Positions 17,024 to 25,505 of a stretch of DNA of 64,000 bases are shown piece after piece; position 1 is the stretch's first letter; the number at the start of each line of letters is the position of its first letter. This stretch comes from Flavobacterium sp. MK4S-17 (GTDB taxonomy: Bacteria; Bacteroidota; Bacteroidia; Flavobacteriales; Flavobacteriaceae). Made by a program: the position numbers and the translations under genes. The stretch is from the NCBI RefSeq assembly GCF_009848495.1, contig NZ_WWEP01000012.1, positions 1 to 64,000 of the forward strand, read 5' to 3'. Below the pieces are notes generated by a model. It saw nothing but the letters and a program-made list of their open reading frames with translations. It was not told the DNA's origin and did not search any database.

Positions 17024-17503
17024 ATGAACAAAATAAAAATTTTAGGAAGCCTTTTTTTTATTGCGCTGGCCTTTAGTTGCAGCAGTGATGATTCATCCTC
17101 ATCTGTAGATGATGTAAAACCTGTTATAGATACATCTGTTGAAGGTGCATTCCCTACCAGTTGTGCAACAGTTGCAAGAGGCCAGGTAATAAATTTTAAA
17201 GCCTTATTTAAGGATAATGTTGAACTGGGTGCTTACAGCATTAACATACACAATAACTTTGACCACCATTCCCATGACACAGAAGTTGGCTCATGCGAAT
17301 TTGACCCTGTAAAAACCCCGGTGAATCCATGGGCTGCAACTTTCACCTATACTATACCTGAAAACAGTAAGGAATTTATTGCTGAACAGCAAATTACTAT
17401 TCCTGAAGACATTGATGCAGGAGATTATCATTTTATGATACAGCTTACAGATGCACAGGGCTGGGCCACAATGAGAGGTATCAGTTTTAAAATTACAGAA
17501 TAA
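17024..17503 (+). CDS. DUF4625-type lipoprotein (single domain)
   Basis: 159 residues from ATG 17024 (MNKIKILGSLFFIALAFSC); an in-frame GTG at 16988 lies in the hairpin. Lipobox FSC followed by SSDDSSSSVDD, a surface-export-like tether. The single domain has the DUF4625 layout (HNNFDHHSHDTEVG in place of HAHAGE, ITIPEDIDAGDYHFMIQLTD). It carries two Cys (about SCATV and GSCEF) that the tandem protein lacks and could form a disulfide. Last gene of the metal locus, followed by a strong hairpin. Confidence 0.85.
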   Translation: MNKIKILGSLFFIALAFSCSSDDSSSSVDDVKPVIDTSVEGAFPTSCATVARGQVINFKALFKDNVELGAYSINIHNNFDHHSHDTEVGSCEFDPVKTPVNPWAATFTYTIPENSKEFIAEQQITIPEDIDAGDYHFMIQLTDAQGWATMRGISFKITE

Positions 17504-17520
17504 TAACTTTAGTGAAGTTT

Positions 17521-17556
17521 AATAACAAGAGTCCGATAATTCGGACTCTTGTTATT
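17521..17556 (+). terminator. Long hairpin ending the metal locus, probably bidirectional
   Basis: A perfect 16-bp stem AATAACAAGAGTCCGA / TCGGACTCTTGTTATT with a TAAT loop lies between the convergent DUF4625 and aldehyde dehydrogenase genes. The AT-rich stem base can serve both strands. Confidence 0.8.
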
Positions 17557-17620
17557 ATTAACTCTATGCTTTAAGGTTTTTGTGCTATTAGCACACTTTG
17601 CTCTTTGCCTGAACAACCTT

Positions 17621-18973
17621 TTATTTTATATATACTGTTTTTACATTTACAAACTCCTTAATACCATTTTCTGCAAGTTCCCGCCCATAGCCTGAACGCT
17701 TAACGCCTCCAAAAGGCAAAGCAGGATCGGATTTAACCATTGCATTTATAAATACCGCACCTTCCTCAAAAAGGTGTACCTGTTTTTTTATGCCCTCAAC
17801 ATCTGTAGAAAAAACCGTTACCCCCAAGCCAAACGATGATTTATTGCTAAGTGCTACAGCTTCCTCAAATGAATTATATTTAATTACGGCAGCAACCGGG
17901 CCAAAAACCTCCTCTTTAAAAACAGGCATGTCAGTTGTAACATCAACCACTATGGCAGGCTTATAATAAGCATTTTTACGTTCGCCTCCTGTTAATATCC
18001 TTGCTCCCATTTCTACAGATTTGTTAACCTGTTTTTCCACATCTTCAGCAAGGTCAACGCGGGCAACAGGGCCTATTTCGGTTTCTTTATCCAGCGGGTT
18101 GCCATACTTTAAAGCTTCAACGCCTTTTTTAAATTTATCTACAAACTCATCATATACAGCCTCATGCACTATGAAACGTTTTGCGGCTATACAACTTTGC
18201 CCTGTATTTTGCATGCGTGCATTTACAGCCGTTTTTGCAGCCTTATCAATATCCGCATCCCTGCAAACAATAAATGCGTTGCTGCCGCCCAGCTCCAGCA
18301 CAGATTTTTTAATTTCCTTAGCCGCAGCCGAAGCTACAGCAGCCCCGGCCTTTTCACTACCGGTTAATGAAACTGCTTTAATTATAGGGTTTTGGATTAC
18401 TTTTTCAACCTGGCTGCCTGAAATTAAAAGGTTTTGGTACACACCATCCGGAAATCCGGCATCCTTAAATAAGGCTTCAAGGAGCTCCCCGCAGCCTGCT
18501 ACATTGGATGCGTGCTTAACTACCACAACGTTTCCTGCTATAATAGCCGGTATGGCAAAGCGGAAAACCTGCCAGTAAGGAAAGTTCCAGGGCATTACAC
18601 CCAGTATAACACCCAAAGGCTCATGCACAGTATAGCTTTCGGCAGCATCGGTTTTAATATGGCTGCCCTTTAGGAATTGTTCAGCATTTTCAATATAGTA
18701 TTCGCATAAAAGCCGGCATTTTTTTACCTCGGCTACAGACTGCATAATAGGCTTGCCCATCTCTAATGTAGCTTGTTTTGCCAGCTTATCCTGCCCGGTT
18801 TTTAAACTAATTATTAAATTTTTGATAAATTTCAGCCTTTCATTAATATTAAATTTTTGCCATGAAGGTTGCGTTTTTTGGCTTAATTTTAACATTTGAA
18901 TGACTTGATTATCAGTAAAATACTGATAATCAGCTAAAAAAGTTAAGTCGTAAGGATTGGAAATTGAAAACAT
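17621..18973 (-). CDS. NAD(P)-dependent aldehyde dehydrogenase, succinate-semialdehyde type
   Basis: 450 residues, a typical length for this family. Conserved elements: GVMPWNFPYWQVFR (oxyanion Asn), VVVVKHASN (cofactor pocket), SLTGSEKAGAAVA (Rossmann glycines), VLELGGSNAF (general-base Glu), NTGQSCIAAKRF (catalytic Cys) and EEVFGPVA. The pattern is closest to the succinate-semialdehyde dehydrogenase (GabD/Sad) group, which oxidises succinate semialdehyde to succinate; substrate is inferred. Cytoplasmic. Monocistronic, convergent with the metal locus and divergent from the OmpA-like gene. Confidence 0.88.
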   Translation of the reverse strand: MFSISNPYDLTFLADYQYFTDNQVIQMLKLSQKTQPSWQKFNINERLKFIKNLIISLKTGQDKLAKQATLEMGKPIMQSVAEVKKCRLLCEYYIENAEQFLKGSHIKTDAAESYTVHEPLGVILGVMPWNFPYWQVFRFAIPAIIAGNVVVVKHASNVAGCGELLEALFKDAGFPDGVYQNLLISGSQVEKVIQNPIIKAVSLTGSEKAGAAVASAAAKEIKKSVLELGGSNAFIVCRDADIDKAAKTAVNARMQNTGQSCIAAKRFIVHEAVYDEFVDKFKKGVEALKYGNPLDKETEIGPVARVDLAEDVEKQVNKSVEMGARILTGGERKNAYYKPAIVVDVTTDMPVFKEEVFGPVAAVIKYNSFEEAVALSNKSSFGLGVTVFSTDVEGIKKQVHLFEEGAVFINAMVKSDPALPFGGVKRSGYGRELAENGIKEFVNVKTVYIK

Positions 18974-19083
18974 TACTTACATTTGTGATTATTTGTTAAA
19001 ATAAGACTGTTATAGCCTATTTTTAAAATTATTACATTTACGGAAAATTTCAAAGCTCCTAAAAATAATTAACTTGATTTTGT

Positions 19084-20349
19084 ATGAAGAAAATTGTACT
19101 TCCATTTTTATTTTTCTGCCTCGGCACACTTCACCTAAGTGCGCAGGAAGAAGGTGAATCTGTCGGCAGTAACGACTTTAACAGGTGGTCTGTTGAAGCT
19201 AACGGTGGTTTTTCCAAAGCAGCTAACCCTGTTATGGAAGGCTATAATATTAAGGCTTTCAATTTATTTCATGCAGACCTGGGTTTCAGGTACATGCTTA
19301 ATACAAAATTCGGTTTTAAACTGGAAGGTGGTTATGATGTTTTAAATGCCGATGGCGGCGGAGGGCTTGAAGATACGCAATCTACATTGATAAGAATAGG
19401 CCTTCAGGGTTATGCCAACCTTGGGCGTATTATGGAATTTGAGCACTGGACACAAAGACTTAACCTTTTAGGGCATATGGGGGTTGGTGTAGGCCAGCTT
19501 TCTAATGGCGATTTTTTTGACGGGCAGGATAATATAGGTAATTTCCTTATAGGTTTAACAGGGCAGTACAGGATATCTGACCGTGTTGTTTTAAATGCGG
19601 ACTTTACCATGATAAACAGTTTTGCCCAGCAGAGAAACTGGGATGGCACATCTTATGACAGGGGTACAAAGCAAGGGTTTGACAGCACACTGTATAATGC
19701 TTCACTTGGACTTACAGTATATTTTGGAAAACACCAAAAACATGCCGACTGGTTTATTGATGAAAAATCGGATGACTTAGAAGAACTGGAAGACAGGATT
19801 GGGGAACTTGAAACAATGATGAACGACTCTGATAAAGATGGCGTTCCTGATTATCTTGATGCCGAGCCTAACACTATTACAGGTGTAGCTGTGGACAGCA
19901 AAGGGCGCACAATTGACAGAAATGAAAACGGAATACCGGATGAGCTTGAATCTTACATTGAAACAAGGGATACAGAGCTTAGAAAAGGAATCAGTTCTGA
20001 TATAGCAGACCTGATAAACAGTGGTTATATTAATGTTTACTTTGACTTTAATAAAGACCAGCCGAATGCACAGTCTGTTAACGGTATAAACTTCCTTGTT
20101 AAATACCTTAAAGACAACCCAACTGTAAGCGCAGATGTTATAGGCTATGCAGATGAAGTGGGTAACACGGCTTACAATCAGGAGCTTTCAAGAAGAAGGG
20201 CTGAAAATGTTAAGCAAATACTTGTTGACTCAGGTATTGAAGCCTCAAGGCTTAATATAGTAGGTAACGGAGAGGATGCTTCTGTAAACAAAGACTCCAA
20301 GTATGCACGCCAAGTGGTGCGAAGAGTTACATTTATACTTAAAAACTAA
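19084..20349 (+). CDS. OmpA-family outer-membrane protein with TSP3 calcium repeat
   Basis: 421 residues. A signal peptide (MKKIVLPFLFFCLGTLHLSA) is followed by an eight-stranded-type beta barrel (about 30-215), a short coiled coil (DDLEELEDRIGELETMM), a thrombospondin type 3 calcium motif (DSDKDGVPDYLDAEP) and a C-terminal peptidoglycan-binding OmpA domain (VYFDFNKDQPNAQS; YADEVGNTAYNQELSRRRAENVKQIL). It links the outer membrane to peptidoglycan and is probably abundant. Monocistronic, ending in a strong terminator. Confidence 0.93.
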   Translation: MKKIVLPFLFFCLGTLHLSAQEEGESVGSNDFNRWSVEANGGFSKAANPVMEGYNIKAFNLFHADLGFRYMLNTKFGFKLEGGYDVLNADGGGGLEDTQSTLIRIGLQGYANLGRIMEFEHWTQRLNLLGHMGVGVGQLSNGDFFDGQDNIGNFLIGLTGQYRISDRVVLNADFTMINSFAQQRNWDGTSYDRGTKQGFDSTLYNASLGLTVYFGKHQKHADWFIDEKSDDLEELEDRIGELETMMNDSDKDGVPDYLDAEPNTITGVAVDSKGRTIDRNENGIPDELESYIETRDTELRKGISSDIADLINSGYINVYFDFNKDQPNAQSVNGINFLVKYLKDNPTVSADVIGYADEVGNTAYNQELSRRRAENVKQILVDSGIEASRLNIVGNGEDASVNKDSKYARQVVRRVTFILKN

Positions 20350-20373
20350 TTAAAGTTTAAATAAATTTTTAAA

Positions 20374-20405
20374 AAACCTCTGCATAATGCAGAGGTTTTT
20401 TTTAT
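20374..20405 (+). terminator. Terminator after the OmpA-family gene
   Basis: AACCTCTGCA-TAA-TGCAGAGGTT, a perfect 10-bp stem, followed by a run of T residues. Confidence 0.92.
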
Positions 20406-20422
20406 CTTTAAGAAAAAAGAAA

Positions 20423-20821
20423 ATGAATAATAGAGATGAGGGAATACTTTCCCTGCGTGGCGGTACCATTGGAGAGATACACCCGCAATCTTCTTCAGAA
20501 GAGATATTTCAGAATAAAACCATACGCCCTATACTTAAATTACAAAACGACCTGTTTATAGAATCGTTTCTTAATTATGTAAACAAGCATAAAAATGACT
20601 TTTTTAACCTTACAACCGAAAAGAAACTGGTATTTATAGAAAATGCCATACACAAGGATATAAAGTTCCGTAATGCTTTAAAAGGCATGGTTATAGCCTT
20701 GTTTACTATTGAGGAATTCAGGGAATATATAAAAAATTCATCCAATCTTAATAAGAGGATGATGAATATGCTTATTGAAAGGCTTAAGGATAATGTGCAG
20801 CTTTTGATGCCGGAATACTAA
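20423..20821 (+). CDS. Conserved flavobacterial hypothetical protein
   Basis: 132 residues from ATG 20423 (MNNRDEGILSLRGGTIGEIH); an upstream in-frame start at 20387 lies in the terminator stem. All-helical, charged and soluble, with no signal peptide. Visible landmarks are FQNKTIRPILKLQNDLFIESFLNY, KDIKFRNALKGMVIALFT and NLNKRMMNMLIERLK. I recognise it as a short conserved flavobacterial family, sometimes labelled glyoxalase in databases as I recall; nothing in the sequence supports glyoxalase activity. It lies between two terminators and so is its own unit. Confidence 0.78.
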   Translation: MNNRDEGILSLRGGTIGEIHPQSSSEEIFQNKTIRPILKLQNDLFIESFLNYVNKHKNDFFNLTTEKKLVFIENAIHKDIKFRNALKGMVIALFTIEEFREYIKNSSNLNKRMMNMLIERLKDNVQLLMPEY

Positions 20822-20848
20822 AAAAGGAGCTTTAAGCTCCTTTTTTAG
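20822..20848 (+). terminator. Bidirectional terminator
   Basis: A-rich run, GGAGCT-TTA-AGCTCC stem, T-rich run. Lies between the convergent hypothetical and META-domain genes and can work on both strands. Confidence 0.85.
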
Positions 20849-20872
20849 TATTCCGTATTATGAGTTTATTCC

Positions 20873-21292
20873 TTATTCAGGCTTTGGGGTTAATACCATT
20901 ATTTCCTTTACACCATCCATAAGCACCAGCTTATCATTAGTTATTTTAGTCATATTTGCCTTTTCCAGGGCTTTAAAAAACCTGCCTTCTATATCAAGGC
21001 CCGGGCATGCCATTTTTGTTGAAACCAAACGGCTCATATTAATACCGCCTTCCTGGTTTAAATTATAAGAACCGCTAAAGCTGTTGCACCCTCCCTTGCC
21101 AGATACTTTGTTATCTGTACCAAAGTTTATGTAAGGAGTTGATTCGGTCATGGAAACATCAGTCCCGTTTATTGATTTAACCTGCCAGGTTTTGCCGGTT
21201 AATATCTGCTGCGGCTGCTCACCTTTTGCACTTCCGCATGAAGTAAATATTACTACAGTAAACAATACAGCAAATAAAGCTATTTTTTTCAT
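20873..21292 (-). CDS. META-domain lipoprotein (HslJ-like)
   Basis: 139 residues. Lipoprotein signal MKKIALFAVLFTVVIFTSC with lipobox FTSC, then one META domain: LTGKTWQVKSINGT, PYINFGTDNKVSGKGGCNSFSGSY, MACPGLDIEGRFFKALEK and LVLMDGVKEIMVL. The family includes E. coli HslJ, linked to heat and novobiocin stress; biochemical role unknown. Likely periplasmic face of a membrane. Last of three minus-strand genes (fabG, VWA-like, META), 86 bases after the VWA-like gene, so an operon is possible. Confidence 0.9.
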   Translation of the reverse strand: MKKIALFAVLFTVVIFTSCGSAKGEQPQQILTGKTWQVKSINGTDVSMTESTPYINFGTDNKVSGKGGCNSFSGSYNLNQEGGINMSRLVSTKMACPGLDIEGRFFKALEKANMTKITNDKLVLMDGVKEIMVLTPKPE

Positions 21293-21378
21293 AATCGATA
21301 ATATTAAGATATAGCTTAAAGGTACTGCAATGGCAAGAGAGTGAAATATTATTTATAATAATTTTAATACCTGATTAC

Positions 21379-23406
21379 TTACAATAGCCCATTGTATTTC
21401 CTGATCAGCCATTCTGCTGCAAGCGATACTGCAAGCAGTACCAATAGCCATATCCAGTCAATTAGTGGCTGCTTAATAATCCTTTCCTTTTGTATTGCTT
21501 TATAATCGGCATTATTAATAAGGTTTTCAATAAGCCCTGAAATAGTATCAGGATAGTAAACTGCCCCGGTGGTATTTTCAGCCAACTGTTTCAGCCTTGT
21601 AACGTCAGGATTCACAAATTGCTTTTCTATTTCAAAATCCAATACTTCAAAGGAACCGGAGTAAACAGAGTTGGATGAGGCCTCCTTAACCGTAAAGCTG
21701 TAATTGCCTGCCCTTAGCCCATCAAGGTTAACCTTATATTCGTTAGTGCCTTTCAGGAAATCATATGTTTTAACACTGTTGTCTGCCTTGGTTTTTAATT
21801 GAATGGTTAACCTTGCGTTTTCATTAAATTCATAATTCTTATTGAATGATTGCGCGGTTATACTTATTACTTCGCCGGAATTATAAAAATTCTCATGGTT
21901 TACCACTAATGATTTTCTTTTGGAATTGGTGGCAAGAAACTGAATTGTTTTATCAATAAAAACATCAAATTCATCAAAAGACTTTTTGCCAATATAATTT
22001 TCCATACGCCATTTCCATATCCCCTCTCCCAGTAAAAAAGCATTTCTTTTACCATTAGTTTCGCTGAAAGCAAAAAGAGGATTTTCGGTTTTCACATTGC
22101 GTATCCTTGCCTGTAGTAGCGTTGCCATATTTTGTCCTGCTGTTATAGTACCGAACGGGTGCTCCAACGGCGGAAACTGTTCAAAGCCTATATTATCAAG
22201 TGCAAATAAATTAAACTGGCTGTTAAAATCGGCAAGATAATCTTCCCGCTGTGCGGACATCCTGAATTTTAACTGCTGCTGGTACTGGTTAAGCAGGCTA
22301 AAATCTGTACTGTTGCCCGTAATTATCCATGTGGAAAGACCTGCGTTTTTATTCAGATCTAAAAGCTGCCTGAAGGATGCGTCAGGCTGGTATAAAATTA
22401 AAACATTATAATCATCTATAGCTTTAAGTTCAGAAGGTTTGAGCAAAGTAACCTTTCTTTGCCTGTTACTTTCAACAGAACGTTTTATTGTGCCCAGGTC
22501 AGGATGTGTAATGGCCGAAACCAGTGCTACTTCTGTACGTTGGTCTATAACCTCTACCGCAAAGTTTTTGCTGTTGTTATAGGTGTTTCGCTCCTGCTCT
22601 GTAGAAGATATAACCGCTTTATAGGTTTGCACACCAACTTTATCGGCAGTAAGTAAAACAGTAACAGCCTTTGCTTTATTGCCTGCATTAAACTGTACAT
22701 TTTCCTTATGTACAACAGTATTACCTTTTGTAATTGAAAATACCGCTTTTAAGGGCTTATCCCCATTATATTGCAGGAAAACCTCAACAGGAAATTTATT
22801 TTTTAGCAACGCATACCTGTTTACATTAAGCTGGCTTATCTTAAGGTCGGTATAAACGGTAGTATCTCCTAAAACTACCGGGTAAACCGTGGTATTTTGA
22901 TTAAAGCTGTATATATAGTCATTACCCAGTGTCTGGTTGCCATCTGTAAGTAAAACTACAGGATAGTTCCTGTTCCTGTACAGTTGTTTAAGGTTTTGGG
23001 CTGCCTGGTCAATATGTGTTTGCTTTCCCTTAAAGTCTGGTGCCGAACCGGTTTCAAACCCCTCATCAAAAGTAAAAAGCTGTACATCAAATTTGTCCTG
23101 CAGGCTTTTTGAGGACTGAATTTTTTCCAATAGTACTTTTGTAATACTATCCTGCCCTAACTCTGCTATTGATTGTGAATTGTCAACCAGTACAGGAAGG
23201 GGTGTTTTTACAATTTCATAACTCCTGCTTGTAATTACAGGGTTAATAAGCAGTATAAAAATGGAAAAGAAAGTTACAAAACGTAAAAAAGCCAGGAAAA
23301 ATACTGTTTTTGTACGTTTCCCGGCTTTAAAAAGATATTGGTAAAACGATAACGCAAAAGCTACAATTGCAGATAGTAGTAATAATAAAACTGTTCCTGT
23401 AGTCAT
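21379..23406 (-). CDS. Membrane-anchored VWA-like protein
   Basis: 675 residues. Two N-terminal transmembrane helices (LLLLLSAIVAFALSFYQYLF and FLRFVTFFSIFILLI) precede a von Willebrand factor A-like domain: LPVLVDNSQSIAELGQDS (DxSxS-like metal site), VVLLTDGNQTLGNDYIYS, YPVVLGD. Ig-like and glutamine-amidotransferase-like segments follow (VLILYQPDASFRQLL), and a C-terminal helix (WIWLLVLLAVSLAAEWLI) ends the protein. This matches the large flavobacterial membrane proteins related to BatA/BatB, which I cannot assign further. Mostly periplasmic. It follows fabG by 42 bases on the same strand. Confidence 0.75.
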   Translation of the reverse strand: MTTGTVLLLLLSAIVAFALSFYQYLFKAGKRTKTVFFLAFLRFVTFFSIFILLINPVITSRSYEIVKTPLPVLVDNSQSIAELGQDSITKVLLEKIQSSKSLQDKFDVQLFTFDEGFETGSAPDFKGKQTHIDQAAQNLKQLYRNRNYPVVLLTDGNQTLGNDYIYSFNQNTTVYPVVLGDTTVYTDLKISQLNVNRYALLKNKFPVEVFLQYNGDKPLKAVFSITKGNTVVHKENVQFNAGNKAKAVTVLLTADKVGVQTYKAVISSTEQERNTYNNSKNFAVEVIDQRTEVALVSAITHPDLGTIKRSVESNRQRKVTLLKPSELKAIDDYNVLILYQPDASFRQLLDLNKNAGLSTWIITGNSTDFSLLNQYQQQLKFRMSAQREDYLADFNSQFNLFALDNIGFEQFPPLEHPFGTITAGQNMATLLQARIRNVKTENPLFAFSETNGKRNAFLLGEGIWKWRMENYIGKKSFDEFDVFIDKTIQFLATNSKRKSLVVNHENFYNSGEVISITAQSFNKNYEFNENARLTIQLKTKADNSVKTYDFLKGTNEYKVNLDGLRAGNYSFTVKEASSNSVYSGSFEVLDFEIEKQFVNPDVTRLKQLAENTTGAVYYPDTISGLIENLINNADYKAIQKERIIKQPLIDWIWLLVLLAVSLAAEWLIRKYNGLL

Positions 23407-23448
23407 TGTATGGTTATCCTTTCAATGTATTTGATTTATAATTGCCGC

Positions 23449-24195
23449 TTAGGTTAACATACCGCCATCAACATTAAGCGTTTGCCCGGTAACGTATGCC
23501 GACATATCCGATGCTAAATATACACAGGCATTGGCAACATCTTCCGGTGTGCCGCCTCTTTTTAATGGAATATTCTCTGTCCACCCTTTAACAACATCCG
23601 CTCCCAGCTTTTCGGTCATTTCTGTTTCAATAAAGCCCGGTGCTATGGCATTGCAGCGGATATTTCTTGAACCCAGCTCCAGCGCAACCGATTTGGTAAA
23701 GCCTATAACACCTGCTTTAGAGGCGGCATAGTTAGTCTGTCCTGCATTACCCTTTACACCTACTACAGAGCTCATGTTTATTATAGAGCCATGGCGTTGC
23801 TTAAGCATGGTTTTCTGCACAGCTTTGGTCATGTTAAAAACCGATTTAAGGTTCACTTCAATCACCTTATCGAAATCCTCTTCAGAGATGCGCATAAGCA
23901 GGTTGTCTTTGGTTATACCTGCATTATTGATTAATATATCTATAGCTCCAAAATCAGCAAGCACATCGTCAACAAGCTTTTGTGCCTCATTAAAATCAGC
24001 AGCGTTAGACTGGTATCCTTTTGCTTTTATGCCAAGCCCGTTTAATTCATCTTCAAGTTCTTTAGCTGCACTTGCTGAAGCACTGTATGTAAATGCAACA
24101 TTTGCACCATGCTTTGCAAAAACCTGTGCAATGCCACGGCCTATGCCCCTGCTTGCACCTGTAATAATAGCTGTTTTGCCTTCTAATAATTTCAT
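23449..24195 (-). CDS. fabG: 3-oxoacyl-[acyl-carrier-protein] reductase
   Basis: 248 residues, the standard FabG length. Motifs: GASRGIGRGIA (NADPH site), NNAGITKDNLLMR, the active-site Ser in IINMSSVVGVKGNAGQ, YAASKAG (catalytic Tyr and Lys) and VNVDGG-like LNVDGGMLT at the C terminus. It reduces 3-oxoacyl-ACP to 3-hydroxyacyl-ACP in type II fatty acid synthesis. Its promoter is the TATATTTG box at 24227-24234. The two downstream genes on the strand are unrelated in function. Confidence 0.93.
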   Translation of the reverse strand: MKLLEGKTAIITGASRGIGRGIAQVFAKHGANVAFTYSASASAAKELEDELNGLGIKAKGYQSNAADFNEAQKLVDDVLADFGAIDILINNAGITKDNLLMRISEEDFDKVIEVNLKSVFNMTKAVQKTMLKQRHGSIINMSSVVGVKGNAGQTNYAASKAGVIGFTKSVALELGSRNIRCNAIAPGFIETEMTEKLGADVVKGWTENIPLKRGGTPEDVANACVYLASDMSAYVTGQTLNVDGGMLT

Positions 24196-24226
24196 AGGTG
24201 TTTGTTTGTTTTTTATTACAAAGCAA

Positions 24227-24234
24227 CAAATATA
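24227..24234 (-). promoter_or_regulatory. -7 promoter box (TATATTTG) for fabG
   Basis: Perfect TAnnTTTG on the minus strand, 31 bases before the fabG start codon. Confidence 0.6.
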
Positions 24235-24498
24235 CTAAATTGTTTCAGGCTTTTCTATGCCCTGCAGAGTTTTGCTGTTTGTACTGTTTTATCCTATTTA
24301 AAACAACTGTTTGCTGCTTTTATTCTGCACTTCAATATTAATAACATATCAAGCTAAAAATAAGCCAGTTATATATTTCATTCACAAATATTAAAGTTAT
24401 ATTAAATATGCAGGCATAATAATTTATTATTGCTAATTTCACCACACAATTTAACGGTAAAACCTAATAATTGTTATTTACAAACCTATTAACAAAGA
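24235..24498. other. Intergenic stretch without a recognisable gene
   Basis: AT-rich spacer between the divergent fabG and small membrane-peptide genes. It should hold promoters for both directions. I see no coding pattern, hairpin with T-tract or repeat of note apart from the fabG -7 box at its left edge. Confidence 0.5.
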
Positions 24499-24504
24499 AT
24501 GATT

Positions 24505-24639
24505 ATGAAACTGGTGAAATTTTTATTGGCACTTCTTGCAGGCTTCGGACTTGTAAAATTCTTCGGTTATATAACCGAGTTGAATGAAGAAGAGGAATAT
24601 GATATTTATGATGAAGAAGAGCATCCTCTTTTTGTATAG
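24505..24639 (+). CDS. 44-residue single-span membrane peptide with acidic tail
   Basis: Starts MKLVKFLLALLAGFGLVKFF (ATG 24505; ATG 24499 adds two residues). One hydrophobic helix (about 4-20) is followed by an acidic cytosolic or periplasmic tail with nine Glu and three Asp in 20 residues (ELNEEEEYDIYDEEEHPLF). The stop codon is followed within 25 bases by a hairpin ending in T residues, which supports a real short transcript. No family recognised; likely a stress or membrane-associated small protein. Confidence 0.6.
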   Translation: MKLVKFLLALLAGFGLVKFFGYITELNEEEEYDIYDEEEHPLFV

Positions 24640-24661
24640 CGACATCTTCCATACTATATTT

Positions 24662-24700
24662 TAAAAACCCATACCTTTTTTATACAGGTACAGGGTTTTT
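24662..24700 (+). terminator. Imperfect terminator after the small membrane peptide
   Basis: AAAAACCC-ATACCT pairs with AGGTA-CA-GGGTTTTT around an AT-rich loop, ending in TTTTT. The stem has a small internal mismatch. Confidence 0.65.
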
Positions 24701-24879
24701 GTGCTTAAATACATACTTCCAATAGTTATTTAACAATTTTCACACTTTCTGCTCCTATTAACTAATATAAAGTTAATATTCTCAATTTTAGGATATTGTT
24801 AGTACAATTCCTATAATCATATAGCTAATTTAGTACTGCAATCATTACAGATTCAAACTGTAAGAAAAACTAAAAAGCT

Positions 24880-25116
24880 ATGATACATTCTGATGAAAAA
24901 ATTCCTGGAGAAAACCAACAGGATCAAAACAAAAACATTGAGAAAAGAGGTGCAAACCCTATTGAAAACCACGCCCAAAACTGGAACGAAGAAGAAATCA
25001 GGGCGCAAAACCCCCAGGGAACAAGGCCGGAATTTGAAAGGAGTAATTTAAACCCGGACCGCGAAAAACGCACAGGAAGCAACCTAAGTCCTGACACGAA
25101 CAGTGGTGACAGATAG
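24880..25116 (+). CDS. Small hydrophilic, probably disordered protein
   Basis: 78 residues, almost no hydrophobic residues, rich in Asn, Glu, Arg, Gln and Pro (GENQQDQNKNIEKRG, NLNPDREKRTGSN). No signal peptide or domain. Composition suggests an intrinsically disordered stress-protective protein. It is 41 bases upstream of a YtxH-like gene and 240 bases after the small membrane peptide, in a run of short plus-strand genes. A similar small hydrophilic protein lies at 33565-33735. Confidence 0.65.
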   Translation: MIHSDEKIPGENQQDQNKNIEKRGANPIENHAQNWNEEEIRAQNPQGTRPEFERSNLNPDREKRTGSNLSPDTNSGDR

Positions 25117-25157
25117 AATAAAATTGAATAATAGTTGAACAATAAAATAAAAACGTT

Positions 25158-25442
25158 ATGAGTAACAAAAAATTAGTTTTAGGCATTGCAGCTGGTGTTG
25201 CAGCCTTAGCAGTAGTAGGAGTAATTTGCAAACGTAAAGGATATTTTGACGGTTTTTCTGATAAAGCTGAAGAGCTTGGCAGCAACCTTAAAGATAAATT
25301 CAGGAGCGTAAAAGATTCTGCAAAGAAAAGGTTTGACGAAGTGGTACATAAAGGCGAGGACATAGCTGGAACACTATCAAAAGCTGAAAATGCATCCGGT
25401 AAAACCACGGCGGGTACAACTACTAACCCGGCAACTACCTAA
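25158..25442 (+). CDS. YtxH-like single-span stress protein
   Basis: 94 residues. One N-terminal membrane helix (LVLGIAAGVAALAVVGVIC) is followed by a Lys/Glu/Asp-rich amphipathic region (SDKAEELGSNLKDKFRSVKDSAKKRFDEVV) and a Thr-rich tail (TTAGTTTNPATT). This layout matches YtxH-type general-stress proteins of unknown mechanism. Followed by a strong bidirectional terminator. Probably co-expressed with the hydrophilic protein just upstream. Confidence 0.78.
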   Translation: MSNKKLVLGIAAGVAALAVVGVICKRKGYFDGFSDKAEELGSNLKDKFRSVKDSAKKRFDEVVHKGEDIAGTLSKAENASGKTTAGTTTNPATT

Positions 25443-25472
25443 AAAATCCAGGTAAATACATATATTTAAAGA

Positions 25473-25505
25473 AGGGAACTGTTATTCACAGTTCCCTCTT
25501 TTTTT
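25473..25505 (+). terminator. Bidirectional terminator
   Basis: AGGGAACTGT-TATTC-ACAGTTCCCT, perfect 10-bp stem, then CT and seven T residues. It lies between the convergent YtxH-like and M1 peptidase genes. Confidence 0.92.

Noticed and set aside
20423..20821. Glyoxalase assignment
   Set aside because: The protein is all-helical in pattern and lacks the beta-alpha-beta-beta-beta metal-site residues of glyoxalases, so it is kept as hypothetical.
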